Assembly (NCBI RefSeq): GCF_964340395.1
Contig: NW_027554293.1
Coordinates: 16,001 to 80,000 of the forward strand
Source: Glandiceps talaboti
Lineage: Eukaryota; Hemichordata; Enteropneusta; Spengelidae
Direction: 5' to 3'
Length of the DNA: 64,000 nt
Part shown: positions 35,801 to 47,800 of the stretch, piece by piece
How the letters are laid out: each line of letters begins with the position of its first letter
How positions within the stretch are numbered: the stretch's first letter is position 1
Position numbers and translations under genes: made by a program
Notes under the pieces: generated by a model
Seen by the model: the letters and a program-made list of their open reading frames with translations, nothing else
Told to the model about the DNA's origin: nothing
The model's database searches: none

Positions 35801-38800
35801 AAATTAAACACATTTAGTACTTTACTTTAGCCAATTTGATAATGTTACTGGTGTGTCAATATGCACAGTATTTGGTTTGTCAGATCTGATAGCTCATATT
35901 AATTCCTAAACTTTCCATATACTACAAAGCTGTGGAATTTTTGGTCATACCAAATCATTAGCAACATATCATACTCTATCCTAGCTGGCTATCACTAATT
36001 CATCTACTCACTCATACACAAACTTACAATCTACCCAAGAGTTATTTCTCACCTAAAGAACCTGTGTACATCATGAGCACTGCCAAGACTGGTACTACAT
36101 TCATCAGCCACTTGTTCCAAAGCTGTCCAACGGAAATTTAAATCCTGTATATCAAATTTCAAAACATACACAACAGATTAGCAAGTGTTTTTTCAATGAT
36201 TGTTATACATATACTAAATTGTCCTAATTCAACATAAAACATCAAATCACACTAGTTGTGCTAAAAAATGAAACAATAAAATGGAATGGAATGCCCACTA
36301 GTCATACATGACATAACATAACATAAGAAATGTACAGGAATGACATTACCTTGTTAGCACTATTGACGAGATTCAGGACATAACCTTTCTTCATGGACGC
36401 CTCGCGAGGACTCTTCTCGACATAATCGTTCACGGCAAGTACACATTCCTTGCCTACCAGTACATCATTACCAATGGGGGCTTCTTGTTGCTATACCATA
36501 AACAATATAGTAAGAATTTAGCAATGTGCTAACATATTTACAAACCTAATATTCTGGGAAATACTATATATACATGTACATACAAAATTTAAATCCTGTA
36601 TATCAAATTTCAAAACATACACAACAAATTAGCAAGTATTTTTTCAATATACTGATATTTTCCTAATTCAACATAAAACACCAAATCATAGTATGAAAGC
36701 CATCTCTATATGGCTTCTATCACACTGCACACTCAAACAAACTATATACTCAACATTAATATTGAGAATGCCAACATTCTGATGGTCCAGCCACAGTGGT
36801 TTTAAAGGGGTGAAGGAGGGTCATAGATATACATTCACATGAACATGTGACTATAGTACCCAAACCCTTAACAAGGAGTCAGAACATATATGGTCGATAT
36901 AATTATTGGTTAAGTGCATAGATTGAAAAGTGACTTAGTACAGTCTATAATAGTTTCTGGTGTTATTATATCCAACCATCTCTGCATTATCAGTCACCTC
37001 AATGTGGCGCTACCTCCTCCAATTATCACCATGAAGATGACACAGAACATTCATAATGTAAATCACACTGTCCGCATGGAAGACCTTCACAGTATACTAG
37101 CTCCATCAGAACATTTAACAGCCTAGGATCTCGACATTAAATTCAAATGGTAAGTCATGCGGCAGTAAAGCCGCAGAGACTTTCATCTTGTCGAAGTGAT
37201 CTTTGGTATAATTCTATAAACGACTGAGAAGGCAAAGCGACAATGTCGTCATGCTGAGCACTTATGGCGAAAGACAAATTTGACAGTTCATAAACAATTA
37301 TATCAGGATGCAAAGAACCACATAACAGATCTTCTACATAACGCCAAAACTGACTACTTCAGCCAAAAAATCCCAGAGTCAATCAAGCAAGCAGATATTT
37401 AGTGTGACTAATTTACTACTTCGTAAGGAAAAGAGTTCTCCCATTCCGACACTGTTTCCTCTCCTTGAATTGCCAAAACAGTTTGTATGTATGTATGTAT
37501 GTATGTATGTATGTATGTATGTATGTTTGTACGTACGTACGTACGTACGTATTTATGTATGTATGTATGTTTGTACGTACGTACGTACGTACGTACGTTT
37601 CACGTACGTATTCATGTATGTATGTTTGTACGTCGTACATACGTACGTACGTATATAACTATTTATGTGTGTATGTACATGTATATAATTGTTTATGTGT
37701 GTATGTATGTATGTATGTATGTATGTATGTTTGTATATAATTGTTTATGTGTGTGTGTATGTATGTATGTATGTATGTATGTATGTATGTAGTATGTATG
37801 TATGTATGTATGTAGGTATGTATCTGTCTGTGTTCATGTGTTTTTTGACCCCAATGACACACCAATGGTAAGATCATTTTGACTTGAACAATAATTTTCT
37901 CAACTAGACACCCGAGGTAATACATCTAGTAGTATATATCATGGCGTGTGCGCACGCACGCATGCACGTACACATACACACACACCCACACACACAGATT
38001 GACATACACAGAGACAGACAGAGACACTTAGCAATGCCTATAACACTAATGAATCTTATCAGTTCAGTTGTGCTAAAAAAATGAAACGATAAAATGGAAT
38101 GGAATGCCCACTAGTCAGCATACATGACATAACATAAGAAATGTACAGGAATGACATTACCTTGTTAGCACTATTGACGAGATTCAGGACGTCACCTTTC
38201 TTCATGGACGCCTCACAAGGACTCTCCTCGACATAATCGTTCACGGCAAGTACACATTCCTTGCCTACCAGTACATCATTACCAATGGGTTCTTCTTGTT
38301 GCTGTACCATAAACAATATAGTAAGAATTTAGCAATGTGCTAACATATTTACAAACCTAATATTCTGGGAAATACTATATATACATGTACATACAAAATG
38401 CTCAAAAAGTTTGTTCATCTACTACAATAGGAACAGTTTTCACTAACAACAAATAATACTGTAGTTCAGTAAGCTCAGAATGGTATACATGTAGGTACAA
38501 TGAACAAAGTCAATTTTTACAGTAAAACTTTATAACATAATGTCATAGCTGTCATCTAGTCTCAATAGACTTACTCTACATTCCATGGCTTGATTTCTCA
38601 AGGCATCAATGACGGTTCTGTATGCTATCAAGTCTGACATCAACACTTCATGTTTCTTCAACAAAGACTGTCAAATAAACCATACAAATATGTATTTTAC
38701 CAAACTGTTATATTAGATTAGATGTATCCACCGTTGTCTTAAAAACAGACAACCTGCTACAGCAGTGCAGCACATAAAATGAGGATTTACTAATATACAA

Positions 38801-41800
38801 CACAAACCTGGTCAGTGGTAACAATTCCAAACTTTCTCACTACATTTTGGCTTCTGTTTTTACCTAATCATAGTATAGACCTGCATAATTAGCTGCATAA
38901 ATTACTCCATCATTTACCAATAACTTGTTATACATCAGTAGCAATGGACAATGAACAACAAGCTACATGTACAAAGTCCACTACTATATTCAAAACATAA
39001 CAATTTCCTCAACCAAACAAAAAAGACAATGTCAGATTACTGACTGTATGCCTACCTCTAAAATCATACATTTCAAGATTAATATCAAATGTCAAAGTTT
39101 TCCTCAATTTCAACCAGAGCAATGAAGGATGAGGTAAGGATGATAGATTGTTGGTTGCTTCTACATCAGAACTTCACGTTGTTACTGGTGTGCCTCTAAT
39201 ATCCAAATTTCAACTTACAACCAATTACAGTCATCGCAGTAATTTCCCGGACAGCAAACTACTGATGTTGCCAGCTAATTAATGTACAATAGAGTTCGAT
39301 CGACAATTACCAAGACACATGTTTATATTGTAACTGATGTCGCTGCATCCTTAGGCCTTTCTTGTTTATTAGAACAGTGGGGTAGCGCCACGGGTGAATT
39401 CATAAAACTTTGTCCGGAAGAAACCATTTCATGTACAGGTTATAAGTTGGCATAAACATATTTGTATTTATATACTCAACTTTACTATCACACTTTGGTA
39501 AGCTTGCTAATCTTTATTTAACACCATCAATGTGTAAAAAAAAAACCCATCAAAGTCGGTAACTAATCATAAATATTGTTATTATGATTGATGTACCACA
39601 CTGCCCACCCCTTCAATGAATCGGCCTTCCATGTAATGTTTATGAGGTTCACTCAAACCATGTCTTATACTAGCTGCAATAACTGCATGTAGCGTGTAGT
39701 GACGTGGTTTTAAGGGTTCTATCCTCTGTTTTTGTGCCTTTTTTCTGTTCCAATGTTTGACTGGAAGCAATCGCTAGAATTTCTCTAACGGCAATGCAAA
39801 TAGAAGCAATCACCCTGAAAACGTGAGCACGATGTCAGTGTACTACGTCACCTTTCAAAATGTTGCTACTTTTTGGTTTTCCTCATGGTCGAATTGTCGA
39901 ACCAAACTTACGTGAAATATTAGGAGGCTAAGACATGTTAATTTGTTATTTCAACCACTGTATTGCCCAGAATTTAACACGTGTCAGATATATTTTCGTC
40001 ATGTGAAAAGATACCTTATATTAGAGCACACGATGTCTTCGCCAACATATTTACAGAAACTGCTATCAAAGAAGTTGTTGCCAAGACAGCACCGTAAATA
40101 TTCTCTTTTTGTGGATTTCCTTTGTATTGACTCTTGGTTATAAGTCTAATGCTACATTTAGGCCGACATATGAGCCTCACAGCCATAGAAGTTCAAACAC
40201 TATGAGCACTGGAGGTACATGTATCTGTGAATATATCATTTGTGTAAAAGTTGTTATTGATGTCTACATTTTAGATACTTGTTCTTGGGTTTTAATTTTA
40301 CGATATTTCTATCTTGAAGTTTTTCAGTGCCATTTGAATGTGAATGTACTCAGAAAAGTAATGGAGTAACTGGGGGAACCCGTCTCATTTTACATATGCA
40401 AGTCAGATGGAGTAACGTAATTAATAAATGCAGGTAGTTCTAAACATCACTTATTACGTACAATTAGTGTTCAGTAGGATTTTTTTTTCGTTTGGTTTAC
40501 TCATTGACAAATATTTCATAGCAGATGACTGATGTGCAATGTGAAATTGATAACATATATTGTGTCATTTCACCAGTGCAGTACATGTTTGGAAGTTGAG
40601 TATTGCGTGAATCATTTTTTACTTTTCTACCAGTGAATGTCTACACCACACTAATTCCTCTGAAGATTTTGTAAATTAACTCAATCATTGGTCACTTAAA
40701 ATAAATTAAAGTAAAGACGATACGAGATATTTGATACATACTGATATTGTTATACATTGTATGTACAGTAACAGACATGCACACAGTGCACAGATCACAT
40801 ACGAAAGTGCAAATTTGCCACCATAACAACGAAAGGCTTAGCATTTGAAGTATTTCGGAAGGCACAATTTGCCTGCTGTCTCGTTGCGATATTAGCAGTT
40901 TGTTCATCATTTCCATCACTCCTACCTGGCTTACTAGCCGGAGAAAAGAAATTAGTTATCTGTTGTTTACTCATACTGAAACCGGCAATGGTTCTCCGCT
41001 GTGTAGGCTATCTGCTGTACTATATTGGCATGTCAAACTATCATGATTTGAGAATTAGAGACGTTGAATGACAGGAGCAAACGGAGTAGCGAATAAAATC
41101 TAAAAACCAGAAAATGGCAAAATTATGTCGAAATCAAAGGCTTGCCAACAGTCATGTAGAAGAAGAATGATCCTATCAAATTTGTCTACACGGTTCATTG
41201 CTATCTAATGGAAGTGTCAATCAAAATTAATGTCAACAACGTTGTCTATCTGTATGCTTTGATACATTCAGAGCCAGAGTACATCAGTCCAGACTATGTC
41301 AATCGGGATATTTAGTCTACAATGCGAAGTATAAATTACTTGCAAGTGTGACCTTCAAATGTGTTGGTAAAAAATTACCGGCAACTTCTTAGGCTAGTTA
41401 CTTTATGAATAGCGTTTCAAGAAAAAGCATGCATGCATCTTTTTTTATACGGTGATACCGTGACCTAGGATATTTCTATACACATCTCAAAAACTTTTTT
41501 GTTCTTATACTCATGATACAGCAAGCAGTCACGCCATTCAGAAAGTATATGTACTTGAAATTTGTTGAGCCATTTGTGTAAACATTGTAACATAAATACA
41601 GAAACGAGTTTCTGCTGAGTCAGCATGTGTCCACATCAGTTACAAAACACACACGTGTCTCGGTAATTGTCAATTTAACTCTCAATATTGCTCACTAATT
41701 AGCTGGCAACATCGTTAAGTTGCTGTGCGGGAAATTACTGCGATGACTGTAATTATTTAGTTTTTGTCTTACTTTAGCTTCAACTTCATCTTTACCATAG

Positions 41801-44800
41801 TCATCGCTACTCACAATACGTTCCTTCTCCTTCATCCAGGACTCTGCTTCTTTGGCATCAGCAAAATACTGGTGTACTTGTAAGGAGTAGTCTAAATCTT
41901 GTTTACGTTGGTATGCTTTGTCCTACAACAAATCACAGTCAATATTTTCATTATTACTTCTTTGTTAGTATAGAGGCTATCAGTGCCTCCAATTCTCAAG
42001 ATTTCTCTTTTTCAGGGTCAGTTCAATGAGAAATCATGAACCAAAAGTTGTTCATGCAAATGAGTAAACCACCAATTGTTAGAATGATGTCAACAGTGTA
42101 GTAAGTACCATCCTGATATGACAAATGTACCATAATTGGGCATTCCCCCTGTAAACATTAACTTATTATTGGCAAATTCTGAGATTGATTAACAAAGACA
42201 TCATATGATGTTAATGACTGTGTGGCTGGCTATGTTTTAATCTGAAATTTTATCTATCTCAGTATCTCAGACAGCTAGACATGAGAAGAGATTCAAAGTC
42301 ATATCGCTTACACTACTTTTTCACATACAACCTTGACTTTCTGTTCTCAGTAGTTGAGTAATAGAAATATGAATTGTATTCCTTCTCATACACATAATTT
42401 AAAGATTTCTCGATAACAATTATATCAACAATTGAATGGGACAGTCTGACCCAGAAATAGCTTCAGCATACTGAATTCAAAAATTGGGGGTTGCACAATA
42501 CGAGTTGGTGACAGGAAATATTGATTAGTGCCTTCGTATTGTTGCAGTATGTTTAAAGGGTTCATTTATTTAGACAAAATTTAAACAAGAAACAAGTCAT
42601 TCAGAATGACATAGTCCCCACTATGATTGGGTTTTAAAGAACTGGCAGTTTATGTTGTCATTTTCTTGATATCACTATTCTGATCACTAATGATCGAACA
42701 CAACGTCAATACTTTTTTTTCCTTTTTTTTTGTAATTTAAGGTATTTTATTGGATGTTATTTGTAAAGATATACATGTCATGTTACATTCCAGTTCTCAA
42801 AAGAGCAATGTTTACATTGCAATCCATTACCATTTATGATACATATGGAATGAGGGGTCCATTTCTTTAGAAAAGGTATGAGTTTGTGGTTTTTCTTTGC
42901 GATAAAGTGTTCATACTTATAAAGTAGTTTAAATTGGTTGTACAGTTCTCTGAACACAGGAAGGGATTCCTTTCTTTTACAGGAGTAAATGTATTTTCTA
43001 ACTATAAGGCTTATGAAATTGAGTAAAAGTGTCTCATCTGGGTCTGACAAAATTAGGCAGATTTTGCTAGGAACAGCCCTTAACTTAAGTGCTTTGCCCC
43101 ATACAGTTATTATTGCTTCCCAGATACCAATAGTGTGTTTACAGTTGTAAAATAAGTGTTCTATGGTCTCTGAGACCGCATGACAGAAGCTACAGAGGTT
43201 TGTGGGGAACTTTACTGGGTTTAATTTGTACAGTTTCTCGTTTGTGTACAGTATATTATGCAGAATTTTAAACTGGAAGTCTCTTGATTTGCTATCGACT
43301 GTGACTTTGAGAATTTGTTTAATACATTTTATGCCATTGCAGTAGGCCAACTCCCAGGTCTCTTTCAAGTTTCTTTTCACTGCTTGGTTTGGTAAATTTT
43401 CTGTCGATGAGTTCTGACTTTAGTTTGTGTTTTGTGATTATCCTCTATAGGAGTTGCAATACCTGATATGTTCATGCAGACATCATCTATATAATCATCT
43501 ATATTCTTTAGATTTTCTGGAATCGCATGTAAAATGCCTATCCACTTTAGTTTGAAAATGGGGGATAGTTCAGAGTGTGCCAGCTCACGCCATGGTATAA
43601 TTCCATTTTCCATATACAGATCTGAAATTCTCATTATACCATGTTCAACAAATTCTGGATAGTAAATTGACATTCCCCCTATCTTTATATGTTTGTTGTT
43701 CCAAATTATTTGATTGAATTCTCCATAGAAGTCCTCTGTCACACTGGCCCACGACTCCATACATTCCTTCCAAAAGGGTGTACATCCACCAATAATAGGT
43801 AGGGTGTTTATATTGTAATTACATTTGAAGATCAATTTTCCTCCTATTTTCTCTAATGCTTTTTTCACAAATGTTGTCCAGGGTTGAGTGAAGTCAGGGT
43901 TCAAGAACTTCTTTATTAGGATACGTTGTTGTTTTTTCATTATGGTCAGGTCTGGTACCCCTAGTCCACCTTAGTCCACCTTGGCCCACCTCCCCTATCA
44001 GGGTTTTCCTTGCAACTTTGTCCCGTCCATCCCAGAGGAAGTTGAAGATCAACTTATTTATGTTTTGGAGAACATCTTTTGGGAGCACAGCACAATTTAA
44101 TATATATGAAAACTGAGACACAGCCAAAGTTTTAATGAACTTTCACAAAAAGGGAAAGTTTTCTTGTTTTCCAAGTGTTTATGACACTTTTCATTTTATT
44201 TAGTGCTGTTCTACTATTTAATATTTCAACCTCCCTCTGGTTGTACGCGAAATAGACTCCAACAATTTTGACAGGGGTGGTAGGCCATCGTACCCCAAAC
44301 TTTAACTCCCCTCTCCCCTTCCATGGGCCAAGCCACACCCCTTCCGTCTTCTCTGTGTTAACCTTCAGACCAGAGCACGACTGGAATTTCTTTAACACTT
44401 GAAATAGCACCTCAACGGATTTTTCACAGGTCAAAAAACAAGTCAATCAAATCATCCGCAAATGCACTTTCTTTCATTTCTATATCAGCACACTTTATGC
44501 CATGGATATCTCTGTTGGTTCTTATGGCGACTAGCAATGGTTCAAGAACTAGTATAAATAACATTGGCGATAAGGGGTCTCCTTGTCTGATCCCACGGCC
44601 TAATTTAAAATATCCAGTGCTATACCCATTGTTCATCACACAGCTTTCTATATTATTATACATTGCCCTTATCCAGCCGATAAATCTAGGGCCAAAATTG
44701 TATCTCCGGAGTACCCTGTATAAAAATTCCCAGTCTACACTATCAAACTCTTTTTCGAAATCAATTGCCAAGAGTATAGCCGGGATCTCAAATTTGTTGG

Positions 44801-47800
44801 TAAAATGAAAAATCTCGTCAATTAACCTTACATAGTCACCTATGTTACTCCCCTTTACAAAAGCATTTTGGGAAGAGCTAACAATGTTTGGGAAGAGCTT
44901 TTGAAGTCGTTTTGACAGGGATTTCGACACCAGCTTCATATCAACATTAATTTAAGGATATTATTGGTCTCCAGTTCTTCAACAATTGTCTGTCCTGACC
45001 CGGTTCTTCAATTAGTGTAACTATACTTTGTTTCTGTGAGACTGAGAATTCCCCTACATTTTGTACCTCAATGGCAGTGTTAAAAGAGTCCATTACCAAT
45101 TTACTAACTAATGGCCAGAAATGTTTATAGAATTCTACAGTTAACCCATCGTTACCAGGGGATTTGTTCTCCCTCATGGTGCCAGTGTACTGAATACTTC
45201 TCCTGGAGATAGTGGTGACTCCAAGAGGGTCTGTGCATCCATGTCAAGTTGGGGAATATTTGGGTTATCAAGTATATTCCTACATTCCTCCTCATCAAAG
45301 GCCTGCTTTGAGTATACACAACATCAACACTTTAAAAAAAGGTATATGAGGCTGTTATACTTTTTTGACGACGCTGAAGAATGCTAGTCGAAAGTCTGCA
45401 GCATCGTGTACAGTGTTTTTGCTAAGGTTTGGGAACCCCGGTAACAGAAAGGGGAAAGAGGTAAAACTGGTAGTGCTTCCCATGCAATGTATCATAGTTT
45501 AGGTGGGGAACCCCGGTAAAATGATGTGGGAACCCCGGTAGATTTTACCTACTTACCGCCCTTAAATAAAACACTGGTGTAATTCACATGTACTGTACAT
45601 GCAGATATCAATGTATAGTTTTTTCACCTGTTGTCAGTTCACACTTCGTCTTTATAAATAGTCGAGTATTTGTCATTATTGTAATTAATGGTCGTCTACA
45701 TTGAAATTTTAATACTTCATTCATTATCTTTGAAATCAATACGCCCATGTGGGCAGAAAATGAAAGTACAATTATTAAAGTGAGTGTGTGTGGGGGTCAA
45801 GCATTTGCATATCACTGATACATGTTATGAACAATTCTTGATCTAAGCACCACTAAGAATGTTCCCATCAAATTTTAACCCAATCTACTCAATAAATTTG
45901 GCATTATTTATAGATTTTTGACCAAAAACACACTGATTAGATTGTCATGTCATTAATATTTCTTAATATAAATACCCTGAAGAACGTTCCAACCAAATTT
46001 CAGTCCAATCTGTTCAGTAGTTTTGGAATTAAACATTTTTCACCAAAAAGACACATTTTGAGACCTAATTTGCATATCACTGATGGGATCATCTGATCCT
46101 GAACATTTCTTAATTCAAATGCTCTAAGAATGTTCCCATTAAATTTCAGGCCAATCTGCCCAGTAATTTTTTAATTAAAGGTTTTAAGGTTTTTGACCAA
46201 ATATCGTGTTTTTTTACCCAAATCACATCGGTAGTAGGATCATTTTGATTTGATCAATTTCCCAACTAGACACCCAAGGTAATATACCCACCAAATATCA
46301 TGGCAATCGGTCCAGCGGTTTTTGACTTTAAGTTGTTTACACACAGACAGACAGACAGACAGACAGACACTTTGCCATGCCTATAGCACTACTATGAGGT
46401 TATTACCTGACATCCCCTCTTCGTGCAGTTTCTATAATGTGACACAAGTTGTTAGATGAGTATCATGTTACGGAAACTTCACAAACGTTGATATAATGGA
46501 TGAAGAGTTGATATCGGGAAATAACCAATTTATCATATGCCTATGCCCAGGAGTTCAAAGGGAAATTATGAAAAATATAAGAGTACTACTTGCTATGCCA
46601 TTCACTTCATGTGTCATGTGACCTGTTTATCAGGTGACATTCATATACACATACATGTAGTTCGCTGACCCTGCTCAACCATCATTAATTTTCATCAGAT
46701 TTCGGTGTAACTTTCCATAATCATTTTGAAATACAATATTGGTATTAGAGTAAGTTCTCTAAAAGTTTCAGAAAATGCTTTAATATTGTTAATAAAAGTA
46801 GATGGTTGGCTGACCGTGAGCTTAACTACTGCATGCTGTACGATAGTGTGGTATGGGTAGCATACAGTGTCAGTGGATGGCTAATACACACAGCCATACG
46901 TGTGCCCATGATACCATTGCGAAATGTATGTACTGTGTTGTTGTGAATTTACGATCATAAATAGTATCATTTGGGTATGGATATTTTGTCAAAATTTCCT
47001 TGTTTTGAAAATTCCAGTGCTGTGGGATACGCGATATCCCTGACGATCAGCCTCCATTTTATTTAAGTTGTTTATGTTCAGAATCGACATGTTTGTCCAA
47101 TTAGAGATGTGTTTTCTGATGACATTTAACATAAATGTCATGACGTTTAATGTGAATATCATTGACGTTTAACATCCCATATCAGATATTTCATGTTAAA
47201 CATCTCAAGGAGTGATTGATATGGGCATAGGTATATGATAATGAATAATGTTTTTATGTTTTGTCTTGAGAGCTGTAGGTTTAGATGACTGATTCTTGCA
47301 CTTTTAGTACAGTTCACAAAGCAAGTCAAAAATGTGGACCAAGACTTTGATGATTGACTGACCAATTTTGCCATGATAGTAGTTTGTTGTTAGTTTGTCT
47401 GCTTATTATAAAACCTATCTCACATTCTCCCACCTTCTTCATTAAAGAGCAATGGGTGTGTGAAAGGTTTTCACATTTTTTCTACGACTTTGCTGACCTC
47501 CCAAGACAAAAAATAGAAAACATGTAACAGGTGCAAGACTCCTCAATAGGATAAACATCTGAGATATTGATATAACAAGCAGTCGATCATCGGAGATGAC
47601 TCCGTCCCCGCAATGGATATTTTCAGGTGATTGCCACCTGCAGTCATGGTAGTGTGATGTATAAAATTGTATGAAATATAGTGCCAATGGCACTGTAGGA
47701 CAACTGTTTAATTGACTGAATATTGCATACATTTTTTTTGAATGTTTATTTATTTGTCTACTAATCTATGTTCATATACATTAGGGAGCCTTCAGTACTT

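Larger units (their letters stand above)
22373..38568 (-). repeat. Tandem array of spectrin exon monomers (about 1.64 kb period)
   Basis: SH3a exon ends lie at 23261, 24900, 26538, 28172, 29809, 31443, 33080, 34718, 36350 and 38161. Spacings are 1632-1639 bp except the last (1811, microsatellite expansion). Intervals hold either R11+repeat-10 exons (type X) or a LINE piece, a TATG tract and a repeat-B end (type Y). From 23261 on the + strand the order is Y X X Y X Y X X Y', with a partial X at the left edge. Longer-period identity is seen at about 3.27, 4.91 and 8.18 kb. Some copies are identical at the protein level, which means very recent duplication, gene conversion or an assembly duplication. 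Confidence 0.9.

Noticed and set aside
46530-47236. Inverted TATCATATGCCTATGCCCA as a TIR element
   Set aside because: Only about 19 bp match imperfectly and no target duplication is visible, so it is noted under the intron entry only.
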